From Prauserella muralis (GTDB lineage: Bacteria > Actinomycetota > Actinomycetes > Mycobacteriales > Pseudonocardiaceae): a stretch of 64,000 nt of DNA. The notes below the pieces were generated by a model. It saw only the letters and a list, made by a program, of their open reading frames with translations. It made no database searches and had not been told where the DNA came from. Position numbers and translations under genes: made by a program. The DNA is taken from NCBI RefSeq assembly GCF_003202285.1, contig NZ_MASW01000001.1, positions 1,116,001 to 1,180,000 on the forward strand, given 5' to 3'. This document shows, piece after piece, positions 18,401 through 25,779 of this stretch (positions within the stretch are counted from its first letter, which is position 1; each line of letters begins with the position of its first letter).

Positions 18401-18800
18401 CGTCCGGCTCGCCGATCCCCTCGCCACCGACGAGCAGGTGCGCGACGCGCTGCACGCCGCGGGGCTGCCCGGGCTCGACCCGGCCACCAGGCTCGGCAGC
18501 GCGGGCGCGGGCCTGTCCGGTGGGCAGGCGCAGCGCGTGGCGCTCGCACGTGCGCTGCTCGCCGCGCCGGGGGCGGACGCCGTGCTGCTCGACGAGCCCA
18601 CCGCACATCTCGACGAGGCCACCGCGCGGCGGGTGCTCGCCACCCTGCGCGACCGGCTCGCCGGGCACACCGTCGTCCACGTCACCCACCGGCCCGAGGA
18701 GGCCGCCGAGGCCGCCGACCTGGTGCTGCACGTGGCCGGCGGGGGAATCGGCACGCACGTCACAGCGCAGCGAGCGGCCATGCCGGGCGGTGGCGCATAA
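15483..18800 (+). CDS. cydDC: Fused CydD-CydC ABC exporter for cytochrome bd assembly
   Basis: A 1105-residue single polypeptide joining CydD and CydC, normally two proteins. The order is membrane domain 1 (about 30-330), ATPase 1 with Walker A SGAGKTTT (K390), signature ALSVGQRQRVAVARALL and Walker B LLLLDEPTAHLD, then membrane domain 2 (about 575-850) and ATPase 2 with GASGAGKST (K932), LSGGQAQRVALARALL and AVLLDEPTAHLD. CydDC exports reduced thiols (cysteine, glutathione in Gram-negatives) and is needed for haem insertion into cytochrome bd. In ATPase 1 the canonical LSGGQ is LSVGQ, which may mark an asymmetric ATPase. It overlaps cydB by ATGA. Confidence 0.95.
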   Translation: MNAPVREPLSATVSTPDTPRTGRGPLGALPALSAAARRALAVAAVLAALNAAGLVAQAFLLAGMLADLVAGHTGGHGPRLLALAAVVLARALVSWAIRVVTARAAAGAKEELRARVVDHALRLGPEWIAARGPAQLTALTTRGLDALDGYFTEYLPALVTAAVVPAGVGAAVLLADWPSALIIALTVPLLPLFAVLVGRYTADRVSAATGTLHRMSGHLLELVRALPVLAAFRRADAQAAAVRRVSEQHRRATLSTLRVAFSSAFVLELAATLSVALVAVVIGVRLVSGDLSLAVGLGVLILAPECYQPLRSVGAAFHASEDGVEAVRRVGDVLAEPLPATGGSVPAPRGEVRVDGLRVRRRGTHAPDGETFTVRPGSTVWLRSPSGAGKTTTLSVLLGFTRPESGTVTVDGTPLNHIDMSTWRQAVAWVPQTPAFSGGTVRDELDLAAPGTEGTDGHHDVLATLGLDGLLHRPVAALSVGQRQRVAVARALLRLRAGAWLLLLDEPTAHLDAANTERVLAAVRDAERAGAAVVIAAHRRGALDADEASHDVHPGGQEDTGCGRPGEPLALRRVLDRRFAAGTLLGAAALLAGVALTATSGWLIAKASQQPPILTLTVAVVGVRAFGLARAGLRYAERLVVHDAAFRAAGRLRERLWRALVRLGPARTLDLRRGEAQRRLVGDVDTVRDLLPRVVTPPLIAAAVLAGACAVQAVVLPQAGLLLAGAMLTAALAAPALALAVERRATSALTAGRRDVAARVLGLFDAAAELIAFGADGLRRRELATADTRLGAAARRQALGSGAADAVVVLAAGLAAVGSTALAARAVADGALDPVLVPVLALVPLALAEVLALLPPAAQHWDTLRQARLRLAEWDQRPAAPSRKVRSDGARIAMRGVDLRWPDADRPVLRDVDVDIPEGSHVAVVGASGAGKSTFVAALLGLLEPERGQATLPARVAWAPQEPYLVATTVAENVRLADPLATDEQVRDALHAAGLPGLDPATRLGSAGAGLSGGQAQRVALARALLAAPGADAVLLDEPTAHLDEATARRVLATLRDRLAGHTVVHVTHRPEEAAEAADLVLHVAGGGIGTHVTAQRAAMPGGGA

Positions 18801-18805
18801 CCTTG

Positions 18806-19960
18806 ATGTTGCTGATGGAACCGACCCTTGCCGCCCGCGCGCTGTCCGCGGCCACCGAGATCACCACGACGGCCCTGTCGGGCGACGACCCGGGCGCCGT
18901 GCTCGGCTCCGTCGTGCGCCGCGCCGCCGAACTCGCCGACGCCGACCTCGGGCTCGTCATGGTGCGCACCGACGACGGCACGGTCACCGTGGAAGCCGCG
19001 CACGGGGTCACCGAACCGAGCGGTCTGCTCGGCCTCGTGCTGCCCGCCGAGTCCGCCGCGGGCCAGGTGGCCGCGGGCGGCGAGCCGGTTGTCACCGACG
19101 ACGTCACCAACGATCCGCGCACGTCCCGCTTCGTTCCCCCCGAGCTGCGTTCCTACGGTCCGTTCGCGGCAGCTCCGTTCGGCGCCGGGGGCAGGCTGCT
19201 CGGTGTCCTCACGGTGTATCGCGCGCGGGACCGAGCCCCGTTCTCCACCAGCACCGTCGAGGTGCTCACCGCGTTCGCCGGGCAGGCCGGGGTGGTGCTC
19301 GCCCTCGCCGAGGGCGCCAACGCGCGCCACCGCGTCACCCTGTACCAGGAGCGGGAACGGATCGCCCGCGAACTGCACGACGTCATCGTGCAGCGCCTCT
19401 ACGCCGCGGGGATGCAGCTCGACCGCGTGCGGCGGCGGATGCGCAGGCGGTTCGCGGGCGCCGACGGCGCCCGGCTCGCCGAGGCGATCGACCAGCTCGA
19501 CCAGACGATCGAGGAGATCCGGGGCACGGTGCGCGCGCTGCGCTCACCCGACCCGGAGCCGCACGAACCGCGGCAGGAAGCCACGGACCTGGCCGAGTCC
19601 GCCAGGGCGGAGGTGCGGATCGCGGGCGAACTGCTCGGCTACCCGCCCACCCTGGAGCTGTCCGGGGAACTCGCCGACATCCCCGCCGAACGCGCCGACC
19701 ACGTGCGCGCCGCCCTGCGGGAGGCGCTGTCCAATGTGGTCCGGCACTCGGGGGCGAGCGAGACAAGGGTGACGCTGCAGCGCGACGCGCACGGCGTGCG
19801 GCTGCGGGTGCGCGACAACGGCTGTGGCGTACCGCAGGACGTCGCCAAGCGCGGCCTGCGGCACCTGTCCGAGCGAGCCAAGGGCGCGGGCGGAACCTTC
19901 ACCGTCAACTCCTCGCCGAGCATGGGCACGCTCGTGGCCTTCGACCTGCCACTCGCCTGA
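18806..19960 (+). CDS. GAF-domain sensor histidine kinase (DosS/DevS-like)
   Basis: A 384-residue soluble kinase: one GAF domain (about 10-170), a HisKA_3 dimerisation/phosphoacceptor helix with ERIARELHDVIVQRL (H191), and an HATPase_c domain with LREALSNVVRHSG, DNGCGVP and GGTFTVNSSPSMGTLVAFDLP. This is the NarL-partner type kinase, most like the C-terminal two thirds of mycobacterial DosS/DosT. Unlike those proteins it has one GAF domain, and that domain holds almost no histidine (H66 only), so the haem ligand seems to be missing. It begins five bases after cydDC and is probably cotranscribed with it; a DosR-like regulator lies convergent 88 bases away. Confidence 0.88.
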   Translation: MLLMEPTLAARALSAATEITTTALSGDDPGAVLGSVVRRAAELADADLGLVMVRTDDGTVTVEAAHGVTEPSGLLGLVLPAESAAGQVAAGGEPVVTDDVTNDPRTSRFVPPELRSYGPFAAAPFGAGGRLLGVLTVYRARDRAPFSTSTVEVLTAFAGQAGVVLALAEGANARHRVTLYQERERIARELHDVIVQRLYAAGMQLDRVRRRMRRRFAGADGARLAEAIDQLDQTIEEIRGTVRALRSPDPEPHEPRQEATDLAESARAEVRIAGELLGYPPTLELSGELADIPAERADHVRAALREALSNVVRHSGASETRVTLQRDAHGVRLRVRDNGCGVPQDVAKRGLRHLSERAKGAGGTFTVNSSPSMGTLVAFDLPLA

Positions 19961-19993
19961 CGTCCACAACGGACCAATGCCGTGTGCCGGCAC

Positions 19994-20048
19994 CGAGCCG
20001 AAGGTGACCTTGGGTGTCTGGTGTGTGCCCAAGGGGCCCTTGGGCTCG
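19994..20048. repeat. 30-bp-period palindromic intergenic repeat, copy A
   Basis: Two units start at 19997 (GCCGAAGGTGACCTTGGGT) and 20027 (GCCCAAGGGGCCCTTGGGC), exactly 30 bases apart. The ends CGAGCC (19994-19999) and GGCTCG (20043-20048) pair. It fills the gap between the convergent kinase and response-regulator genes and could fold as a bidirectional terminator. A close copy is at 47888-47940 and a related design is at 35230-35318. Confidence 0.75.
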
Positions 20049-20693
20049 TCAGCTGCTGGCGCCGCCGTGGCGCGCGACCCACGCCGCCGCCTGCGTTCTG
20101 CGTTGCATGCCGAGCTTCGCCAGCAGCGACGTCACGTGGTTCTTCACCGTCTTCTCCGCCAGGAACAGCCGTTCGGCGATCTCCCGGTTCGAAAGGCCCT
20201 GCCCGATCAGGTCCAGCACGCCGCGCTCGCGCTCGGTCAGCTCCGCCAGCCGGTCCGGCTCGGCGGGGTGGCGCATCTTCTCCAGCAGCCGCGCCGTCGT
20301 CACCGGATCCAGCAGCGAGCGCCCCGCCGCCACCTCCCGCACCGCGTTCACCACGTCCTGCCCCCGCACCTGCTTGAGCAGGTACCCGGACGCGCCCGCC
20401 ATGATCGCGCCGACCATCGCCTCCTCGTCGTCGAACGCGGTGAGCACCAGGCATTGCGGCGGGTTCGGCCGCGACCGCAGCTCCCGGCACAGCTGCACGC
20501 CGTCGGCCTCGTCCTCGCCGAGCCGCACGTCCACCACCGCGACGTCGGGCTCCACGTGCAGGGCGACCGCCAGCGCCTCGTCCGCGCTGCTCGCCTCGGC
20601 AACCACGGTGATGTCCGGCTCGTCGGTGAGCAGATCCCGCAGCCCCCGGCGCACCACCTCGTGATCGTCGACGAGCAACACCTCGATGGCCAT
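20049..20693 (-). CDS. NarL-family response regulator (DosR/DevR-like)
   Basis: A 214-residue response regulator. The receiver domain has D9-D10, phosphoacceptor D55 (VAVVDVRLGED), T85 and K107 (ASGYLLKQVRG). The C-terminal LuxR-type HTH (about 149-200: LTERERGVLDLIGQGLSNREIAERLFLAEKTVK, quoted in its conserved order) contains LFLAEKTVKNHVTSLLAKLGM and RRTQAA, nearly the same as in mycobacterial DosR. DosR turns on the hypoxia/NO dormancy regulon. It is convergent with the DosS-like kinase, and DosR-like boxes lie upstream of cydA in the same island, so it probably controls cytochrome bd. Confidence 0.9.
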   Translation of the reverse strand: MAIEVLLVDDHEVVRRGLRDLLTDEPDITVVAEASSADEALAVALHVEPDVAVVDVRLGEDEADGVQLCRELRSRPNPPQCLVLTAFDDEEAMVGAIMAGASGYLLKQVRGQDVVNAVREVAAGRSLLDPVTTARLLEKMRHPAEPDRLAELTERERGVLDLIGQGLSNREIAERLFLAEKTVKNHVTSLLAKLGMQRRTQAAAWVARHGGASS

Positions 20694-20751
20694 ACCTCGA
20701 GACTACGGCCGATCGCGAAATAACCCCCACCGTGCCGGTGTTGGCCCAGTC

Positions 20752-21507
20752 ATGGACGAGCGCAGCCGTGGCCGGGTCCGGGTGGAGCGAGGTGCGAAGC
20801 GGGTGCGGGCCGTCTTCCCGGGAAAGGTGGTCGCCGACACGACGCGGCCGCTGCTGGTGTGGGAAGTGCCGTACTACCCGATGTACTACATCCCGCGCGC
20901 CGACGTGGACACCGAGCTGATCGTGCCGACCGGCCGGACGCGGCACTCGCCGAGCCGCGGCGACGGCCTGCTGTCCAGCCTGCGCGTCGGCGACCGCGAG
21001 GCGGTGGACGCGGTCACCGAGTACCCGGACTCGCCGCTGGAGGAGCTGCGCGAGGCCGTCCGGCTCGACTGGGACGCGATGGACGCCTGGTTCGAGGAGG
21101 ACGAGGAGGTCTACACGCACCCCCGCGACCCGCACACGCGCGTCGACATCCTGCCCAGCTCCCGGCACGTGCGCATCGAGGTCAACGGCGTCACCGTCGC
21201 CGAGTCGCACAGCCCCCGCCTGCTGTTCGAGACCGGCCTGCCCACCCGGTACTACCTGCCCAAGACCGACGTGCGCCTCGAGTTGCTGGAGCCCAGCGAC
21301 AAGGTGACCCACTGCCCGTACAAGGGGCAGGCCGAGTACTGGTCGGTCCGCGCCGGTGACGAGCTGGTGCCCGACCTGGCGTGGTCGTACCGCATGCCGC
21401 TGCCGGAGAGCGAGCGCATCGCGGGCCTGGTGTGCTTCACCGACGAGCTCGTCGACGTCTACGTGGACGGCGAGCTGCAGGAGCGGCCGAAGACGAAGTT
21501 CGCCTGA
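20752..21507 (+). CDS. DUF427 protein with two tandem domains
   Basis: A 251-residue cytoplasmic protein with two copies of the DUF427 fold. The first is around VRAVFPGKVVADTTRPLLVWE and YYPMYYIPRADVD; the second around VRIEVNGVTVAESHSPRLLFE, TRYYLPKTDV and THCPYKGQAEYWSV. The family is widespread in actinomycetes and fungi; a ligand-binding role is suspected but not proven. The ATG at 20752 gives MDERSRGRVRVERGAKRVRA; the upstream extension is not conserved in character. Divergent from the DosR-like gene by 58 bases. Confidence 0.9.
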   Translation: MDERSRGRVRVERGAKRVRAVFPGKVVADTTRPLLVWEVPYYPMYYIPRADVDTELIVPTGRTRHSPSRGDGLLSSLRVGDREAVDAVTEYPDSPLEELREAVRLDWDAMDAWFEEDEEVYTHPRDPHTRVDILPSSRHVRIEVNGVTVAESHSPRLLFETGLPTRYYLPKTDVRLELLEPSDKVTHCPYKGQAEYWSVRAGDELVPDLAWSYRMPLPESERIAGLVCFTDELVDVYVDGELQERPKTKFA

Positions 21508-21511
21508 CGGC

Positions 21512-21832
21512 TCACGCCTGCCGCGCGGGAAAGCGCAGCTCGTTGCGGTCGATCTTCGCGTTGGCCGCCGCGAGCAGGTCCACGCCCAGCACGTCGGCGA
21601 GGCGCGTCAGGTAGAGCAGCACGTCGGCGATCTCGTCCAGCACCCGCTCGCGCAGGTGCGGATCGCCCATCGCCTGCCGCGACTGGTCGGGCGTGAGCCA
21701 CTGGAACAGCGCGGTCAGTTCGCCCGTCTCGCCCGCCAGCGCCATCACGAGGTTCTTCGGTGTGTGGTCCGGGTTCCAGTCGCGAGCGTCGGCGAAGTCG
21801 CGGAGCCGCTGGATCAGCGCGTCGAGAGTCAC
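21512..21832 (-). CDS. MazG-like nucleotide pyrophosphohydrolase
   Basis: A 106-residue all-alpha NTP pyrophosphatase of the MazG/RS21-C6 group, which hydrolyses non-canonical or excess (d)NTPs to NMP and pyrophosphate. The metal-binding blocks are ALAGETGELTALFQWL (ExxE) and DEIADVLLYLTRLADVLG (ExxD), the usual E-x2-E and E-x3-D pair. Length and motif spacing match the small dCTPase-like members. It is convergent with DUF427, with four bases between stops. Confidence 0.9.
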   Translation of the reverse strand: MTLDALIQRLRDFADARDWNPDHTPKNLVMALAGETGELTALFQWLTPDQSRQAMGDPHLRERVLDEIADVLLYLTRLADVLGVDLLAAANAKIDRNELRFPARQA

Positions 21833-21930
21833 CGGCCCTGCCTATCACGCCCCGCGTTAACACTCCTGGCTTACTTTCTGTACCGGCACGGCCACGCTTG
21901 GTTTACTCGTTCTGGATCGAAAGGGGTGGT

Positions 21931-24177
21931 ATGGCCGAGTGGCGGCAGGACGCCGTCCGCGCTGTCGAAGCGGAGCTCGCACACGCGCGGCGGACCGGCG
22001 AATGGACCATGCTGGGACGGCTCCGGAAAGGGGGGAACGGAGCCGGCGGGGAGTACACCGTTGACCTGCGGGACCGGCGGATCGACCCGATCGACGACCT
22101 GCGCGTCGCCGGTGAGGACGGCCCGCGCAGCGGCCCGGCGGTACCGGTGGACGCCGAACTCTCCTGCGGTGTGCTGCGGCTGCGCGACCCCGGCCCGCTG
22201 CCACCCGGCTGCGACCGCCTGTGGGCCCGGCAGGTGGGCCCGCGGGACGGGCTCGAACGGCTCCTGCGCGCCCTGCGCGAACCAGCCGAGACGCCGCTGG
22301 CCGATCGGCTCGCCGCCGCCGACCTCGACCCCGCCGACGACCCCCGTGCCGCCTGCTTCGCTCCCGGCCTGCGCCTGGTGTGGGGGCCGCCCGGCACCGG
22401 AAAGTCGCGGATGATCGCCGAGGTGGCCGCCGAGCTCGCCGACGCGGGCAAGCGCGTGCTGGTCGTCTCCGCCGACGAGCCGACTCCCGGCTGCGGCACC
22501 GACCCGGAGCGCCTCGCCATCCAGGAGGACCTCGTCGCCCTGTCCGGCGCCGACACCGACATCGCCCGCCTCGACCGGGCCCTCACCGGCTACGACCACG
22601 CCGCGTTTCTCGCCGCGGGCCGCCGCATCGCCAACGGCGAGCGGTCGGCGGGCCTGGAGTCCGAGTTCGCCGCGGTGCGAAGACGCCACGAGGAGGCCGC
22701 GTCCTCGCTCGCCACGGCGCAGGCTGGCCTGCGTGCCGCCCGGGAGGCCTGGGACGCGGTGGCCGGTGAACGCGGCCGGCTCGCCGAGGCCCGCGCGCTG
22801 GACGGCCGGCTCACCACACTCGACGCCCGGATCGCCGAGCTGACCGCCAGGCTCGCCGCCGGGGGACCGCTCTCCCGCGGCCGCCGCGCGGACCGCAGGG
22901 CGTTGCGCTCCGCCGAGCAGGAGAAGACTCGCGTCGAGGTGACCATCGCCCGCCTGCGCGAGGACGCGCGACCACTCACCGACGAGCGCATCGCGGAACT
23001 GGAGGCCGAACTGGCCGCCGCGCACGAGTATCTCGACGCCGCGGCAGCCACCGAGTCGGACGCGCACGCCCGGCTCGAACGCCTGCGCGGCAAGATCGCC
23101 CAGCTGCGCTCCACCGGACTCGCCACCGCACAGGACCGGCGGTTCCACGACGAGTGCGTGCAGCGAGGACTGCCCGCCCTGCACGCCCAGCGGGAGAAGC
23201 TGCTGCGGGAGAGCGAGCACCGCTCGGCCCGCCGCGGCAGGCTCGAGGAGCGCCTGTGGTGGCTCGGCGAGCGAGCCCACCGCGCCCGCCTCGACGCCGA
23301 GGCCGCCTCGTGGGAGTCGGCGCGCATCGTCACCACCACGTTCGCCCGGCGCGCCACCGGCTCCCGCCCTTTCGACGTCGTGCTCGTCGACGACGCGGGG
23401 TCGGCCCGCCTTGCCGACGTGCTCCTCGCCGTCGCCCAGGCCAGGGAGACGGCCGTGGTGTTCGGCGACTTCCGGCAGCCGGGGCCGCGGGTGCGGCCCG
23501 CAGAGCTGCGCACACTGCCCGAGATCCGCCGCTGGAGCCTGGCCACCGCGTTCAGCCACTGCGGTATCCGCACCGCCGCCGACGCGCGGGACCACCCTGG
23601 CTGCGCGGTCCTCACCCGGCAGTTCCGGTTCGGCCCCGCCGTCGGGGCTCTGGCCGCCGTGGCCGGATACGAGGCACCGGACGAGACCGCGGCGCCCGGC
23701 ACCGGCGTGGTGCTGCTCGACACCGGCGGCGAGCCGGTGGAGCGGGCCGCGGTGGCCCATGCGCTCGCGGGCAGGAAGGCCGCCGTGCTCGCGCCCAACC
23801 GCGCGCAGGCCGACGCGTGGCTGGGCGTGCTGCGCGACCACCTGGGCATCGCCGTCGGCACCGCCCGCACGCTGCCGGGGCACGAGTTCGACACCGTGCT
23901 GCTCGACGCGACCGAGGACGACTGGAGCGCGCGGGTGCGCTCGTTCGGCTCGGCCGTCACGCGCGCCCGCCGCACGCTGTACGTGCTCGCCGACGTCCGG
24001 ACGGTCAAGACCGCGCCCATCGGCAGTCCCCTCGGCACCGTCAACGCGCTGCGGCTGCAAGGGATCCTCACGGTGCGTGACCTCGCGGAGGTGCTCATTC
24101 CCCGGCAGCGGGGCACCGCGATGACCACGGCCGGCGACCGATCGGCACATTACGGTGACCAACCGGCGAGCTTCTAG
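21931..24177 (+). CDS. SF1 helicase-like ATPase with coiled-coil insertion
   Basis: A 748-residue protein. Walker A is VWGPPGTGKSRMIAEV (K158). A long Glu/Arg/Ala-rich coiled coil (about 235-460) interrupts the motor. Walker B is degenerate, VVLVDDAGSARL (DDAG for DEAG/DEAS). Later come GDFRQPGPRV (motif III), LTRQFRFGPAVGAL (motif IV-like) and SAVTRARRTLYVLAD (motif VI with its arginine finger). This is the layout of UPF1/DNA2-type SF1 helicases. The ATG at 21931 follows AAAGGGGTGG. It lies 15 bases before a helical-repeat gene and probably works with it. Role in repair or RNA handling is a guess. Confidence 0.8.
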   Translation: MAEWRQDAVRAVEAELAHARRTGEWTMLGRLRKGGNGAGGEYTVDLRDRRIDPIDDLRVAGEDGPRSGPAVPVDAELSCGVLRLRDPGPLPPGCDRLWARQVGPRDGLERLLRALREPAETPLADRLAAADLDPADDPRAACFAPGLRLVWGPPGTGKSRMIAEVAAELADAGKRVLVVSADEPTPGCGTDPERLAIQEDLVALSGADTDIARLDRALTGYDHAAFLAAGRRIANGERSAGLESEFAAVRRRHEEAASSLATAQAGLRAAREAWDAVAGERGRLAEARALDGRLTTLDARIAELTARLAAGGPLSRGRRADRRALRSAEQEKTRVEVTIARLREDARPLTDERIAELEAELAAAHEYLDAAAATESDAHARLERLRGKIAQLRSTGLATAQDRRFHDECVQRGLPALHAQREKLLRESEHRSARRGRLEERLWWLGERAHRARLDAEAASWESARIVTTTFARRATGSRPFDVVLVDDAGSARLADVLLAVAQARETAVVFGDFRQPGPRVRPAELRTLPEIRRWSLATAFSHCGIRTAADARDHPGCAVLTRQFRFGPAVGALAAVAGYEAPDETAAPGTGVVLLDTGGEPVERAAVAHALAGRKAAVLAPNRAQADAWLGVLRDHLGIAVGTARTLPGHEFDTVLLDATEDDWSARVRSFGSAVTRARRTLYVLADVRTVKTAPIGSPLGTVNALRLQGILTVRDLAEVLIPRQRGTAMTTAGDRSAHYGDQPASF

Positions 24178-24192
24178 TGGCACGATAGGCGG

Positions 24193-25458
24193 GTGACCCG
24201 CCAATCGGACCTGCGTGCGTTCCTCCGTTCGCTCGACACGGAGACGCTGGCCGATCTGCTCTGCGAACAGGCCGAGCGCGACCCCGAGCTACGGAGGCGG
24301 CTGCAGGCACGCGCCGACGGCGCGCGCCACGGGGAGCTCGCCGCGGTGAGCAACCTCCTCGAGGACGCGGTCCGCGCGAGCGAATCCGTGCAGGTCACCT
24401 CCGTGCTCGACACCCTGCAACGGCTGCTCGACGCAGGCACCCAGGCCGACGTCGCCCCGCTGGCCCGCCGAACCGTCGACAAGATCACCTCGGCGTTCGC
24501 GGGCAGCGACGAGCAGGCCGGGGTGGTCGGCGACCAGCTCGACCGCGCCGTGTCGCTCTACGCCCGCGCCTGCGCCGCCCACCCGCCGAAGCCACGCGAA
24601 CTCGCCGACTGGATCCTGCGCGTCGCGTTCGACCGTCCGGGATGGCCCGGCATCTCGCTCGTCGAGTTCGCGCAGCCACTGGGAGACAAGGGACTCGCGA
24701 GAGTGAAGTCCGTTGTGGACGATGTGCTGGCGGAGCCGGACTCCGGGCAGGACCCGGTGCGCAGGCGCACCGCCCAACGGTTGAACCAGGAGCACGCCGA
24801 GGTCACCGGCGACGTCGACACGGTGGTGCGCATGCTGTCGGAGCAGCTGCCCCGGCGCGACGTCAGCCTCAAGATCGTGCGGGTGCTGCGTGCGGCGGGC
24901 AGGCACGCCGAGGCGATCGCCTACGCCGCCAAGGCGCTCGGCACCGGCAACGGCGCGACGCGCGGCCAGGTCGTGGCCACGCTGGAGGCCGAGCACGCCG
25001 CCGCTGCCGCCGCGGTGGAGGAGCCCGCCCCCGAGCCCCGTGCCCCCGAGCCCGCCGAGACGGTGTCCGGGGCAGCGGTTCCGAAGCAGCCAGAACCGGG
25101 GCAGCCAGAACCGGAGCCCGTCGGCGAACCCGCCGAACAGGCCGGGACCGTGCGCGCACTGCTGGCCGAGGACCGGGCCGACGAAGCCTGGAAGGCCGCC
25201 GCCGACGTGCCGCCCGCCGACGTGGTGCCCGTGTACCGCGACCACATCGAAGCCCTCGTCGCCCAGCGGGAGGCGCAGTCCTATGTGAAGGCGGCAGCCG
25301 CGCTGCGCAGGTTGCGCATCCTGCACCGGCGGGCGGGCAGCCCCGACGAGTTCACCGCGTACCTGGGCGAACTGGTCGAGACCCACCGGCGGAAGACGAG
25401 GCTCGTCGAGGAGATCCGCAAGGCACGTATCGCCGTGCCGAAGGCCGTCCGGCGGTAG
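24193..25458 (+). CDS. Helical-repeat protein of unknown function
   Basis: A 421-residue soluble protein, almost all alpha helical. Its N-terminus (LRAFLRSLDTETLADLLCEQAERDPELRRRLQARAD, read as LADLLCEQA then DPELRRRL) matches the start of the helical domain that accompanies SWIM-type zinc-finger proteins and DUF6880 proteins. A Pro/Glu-rich linker (about 280-315, with PEPGQPEPEP) separates it from a C-terminal helical bundle ending YVKAAAALRRLRILHRRAG. No zinc-finger Cys/His cluster is present. It follows the helicase-like gene by 15 bases, suggesting a shared process. Confidence 0.65.
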   Translation: MTRQSDLRAFLRSLDTETLADLLCEQAERDPELRRRLQARADGARHGELAAVSNLLEDAVRASESVQVTSVLDTLQRLLDAGTQADVAPLARRTVDKITSAFAGSDEQAGVVGDQLDRAVSLYARACAAHPPKPRELADWILRVAFDRPGWPGISLVEFAQPLGDKGLARVKSVVDDVLAEPDSGQDPVRRRTAQRLNQEHAEVTGDVDTVVRMLSEQLPRRDVSLKIVRVLRAAGRHAEAIAYAAKALGTGNGATRGQVVATLEAEHAAAAAAVEEPAPEPRAPEPAETVSGAAVPKQPEPGQPEPEPVGEPAEQAGTVRALLAEDRADEAWKAAADVPPADVVPVYRDHIEALVAQREAQSYVKAAAALRRLRILHRRAGSPDEFTAYLGELVETHRRKTRLVEEIRKARIAVPKAVRR

Positions 25459-25476
25459 CGGCCGGATCGGTGCCGG

Positions 25477-25644
25477 TCATACCGTGTCGGTACGCAGTGG
25501 CGGTGTCTCCGGAACATCCGGCTTCCGCTTGCGTCCGCTGTTGCGCGCGTCGTCGAAGTCGAGGACGAAGGCACCGCAGGCCATCGCGAACAGCACGGCG
25601 ATACCGAGTATCGCGCCGACCCAGGTCAGGATGATCGATAGCAT
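25477..25644 (-). CDS. Small single-span membrane protein (55 aa)
   Basis: A 55-residue protein: a hydrophobic segment (MLSIILTWVGAILGIAVLFA, residues 1-25) followed by an FDDAR acidic patch and a basic, proline-rich tail (SGRKRKPDVPETPP). The ATG at 25644 follows GGGGGAGG by seven bases, which supports it over the longer upstream start. I do not recognise a family. It is convergent with the helical-repeat gene, 18 bases away. Confidence 0.65.
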   Translation of the reverse strand: MLSIILTWVGAILGIAVLFAMACGAFVLDFDDARNSGRKRKPDVPETPPLRTDTV

Positions 25645-25779
25645 CGTGTGCCTCCCCCCTGTCCAGGGTTCTGGTTCCTTCAACAAGGGTCACCGCGCAC
25701 GCGGCGTTCTGCTATCGGCCAACCGGTTACTGCTCGGCGTCGCGGATCGGCCGATCGGACGAGACGCGGCCCGCATTCG

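Noticed and set aside
15423-18758. A 1111-codon open frame antisense to cydDC, and many similar long antisense frames (such as 7153-8811, 21871-24204, 58823-60619)
   Set aside because: They are Arg/Gly/His/Pro-rich shadows produced by high GC at third codon positions, have no recognisable motif, and overlap strongly supported genes.
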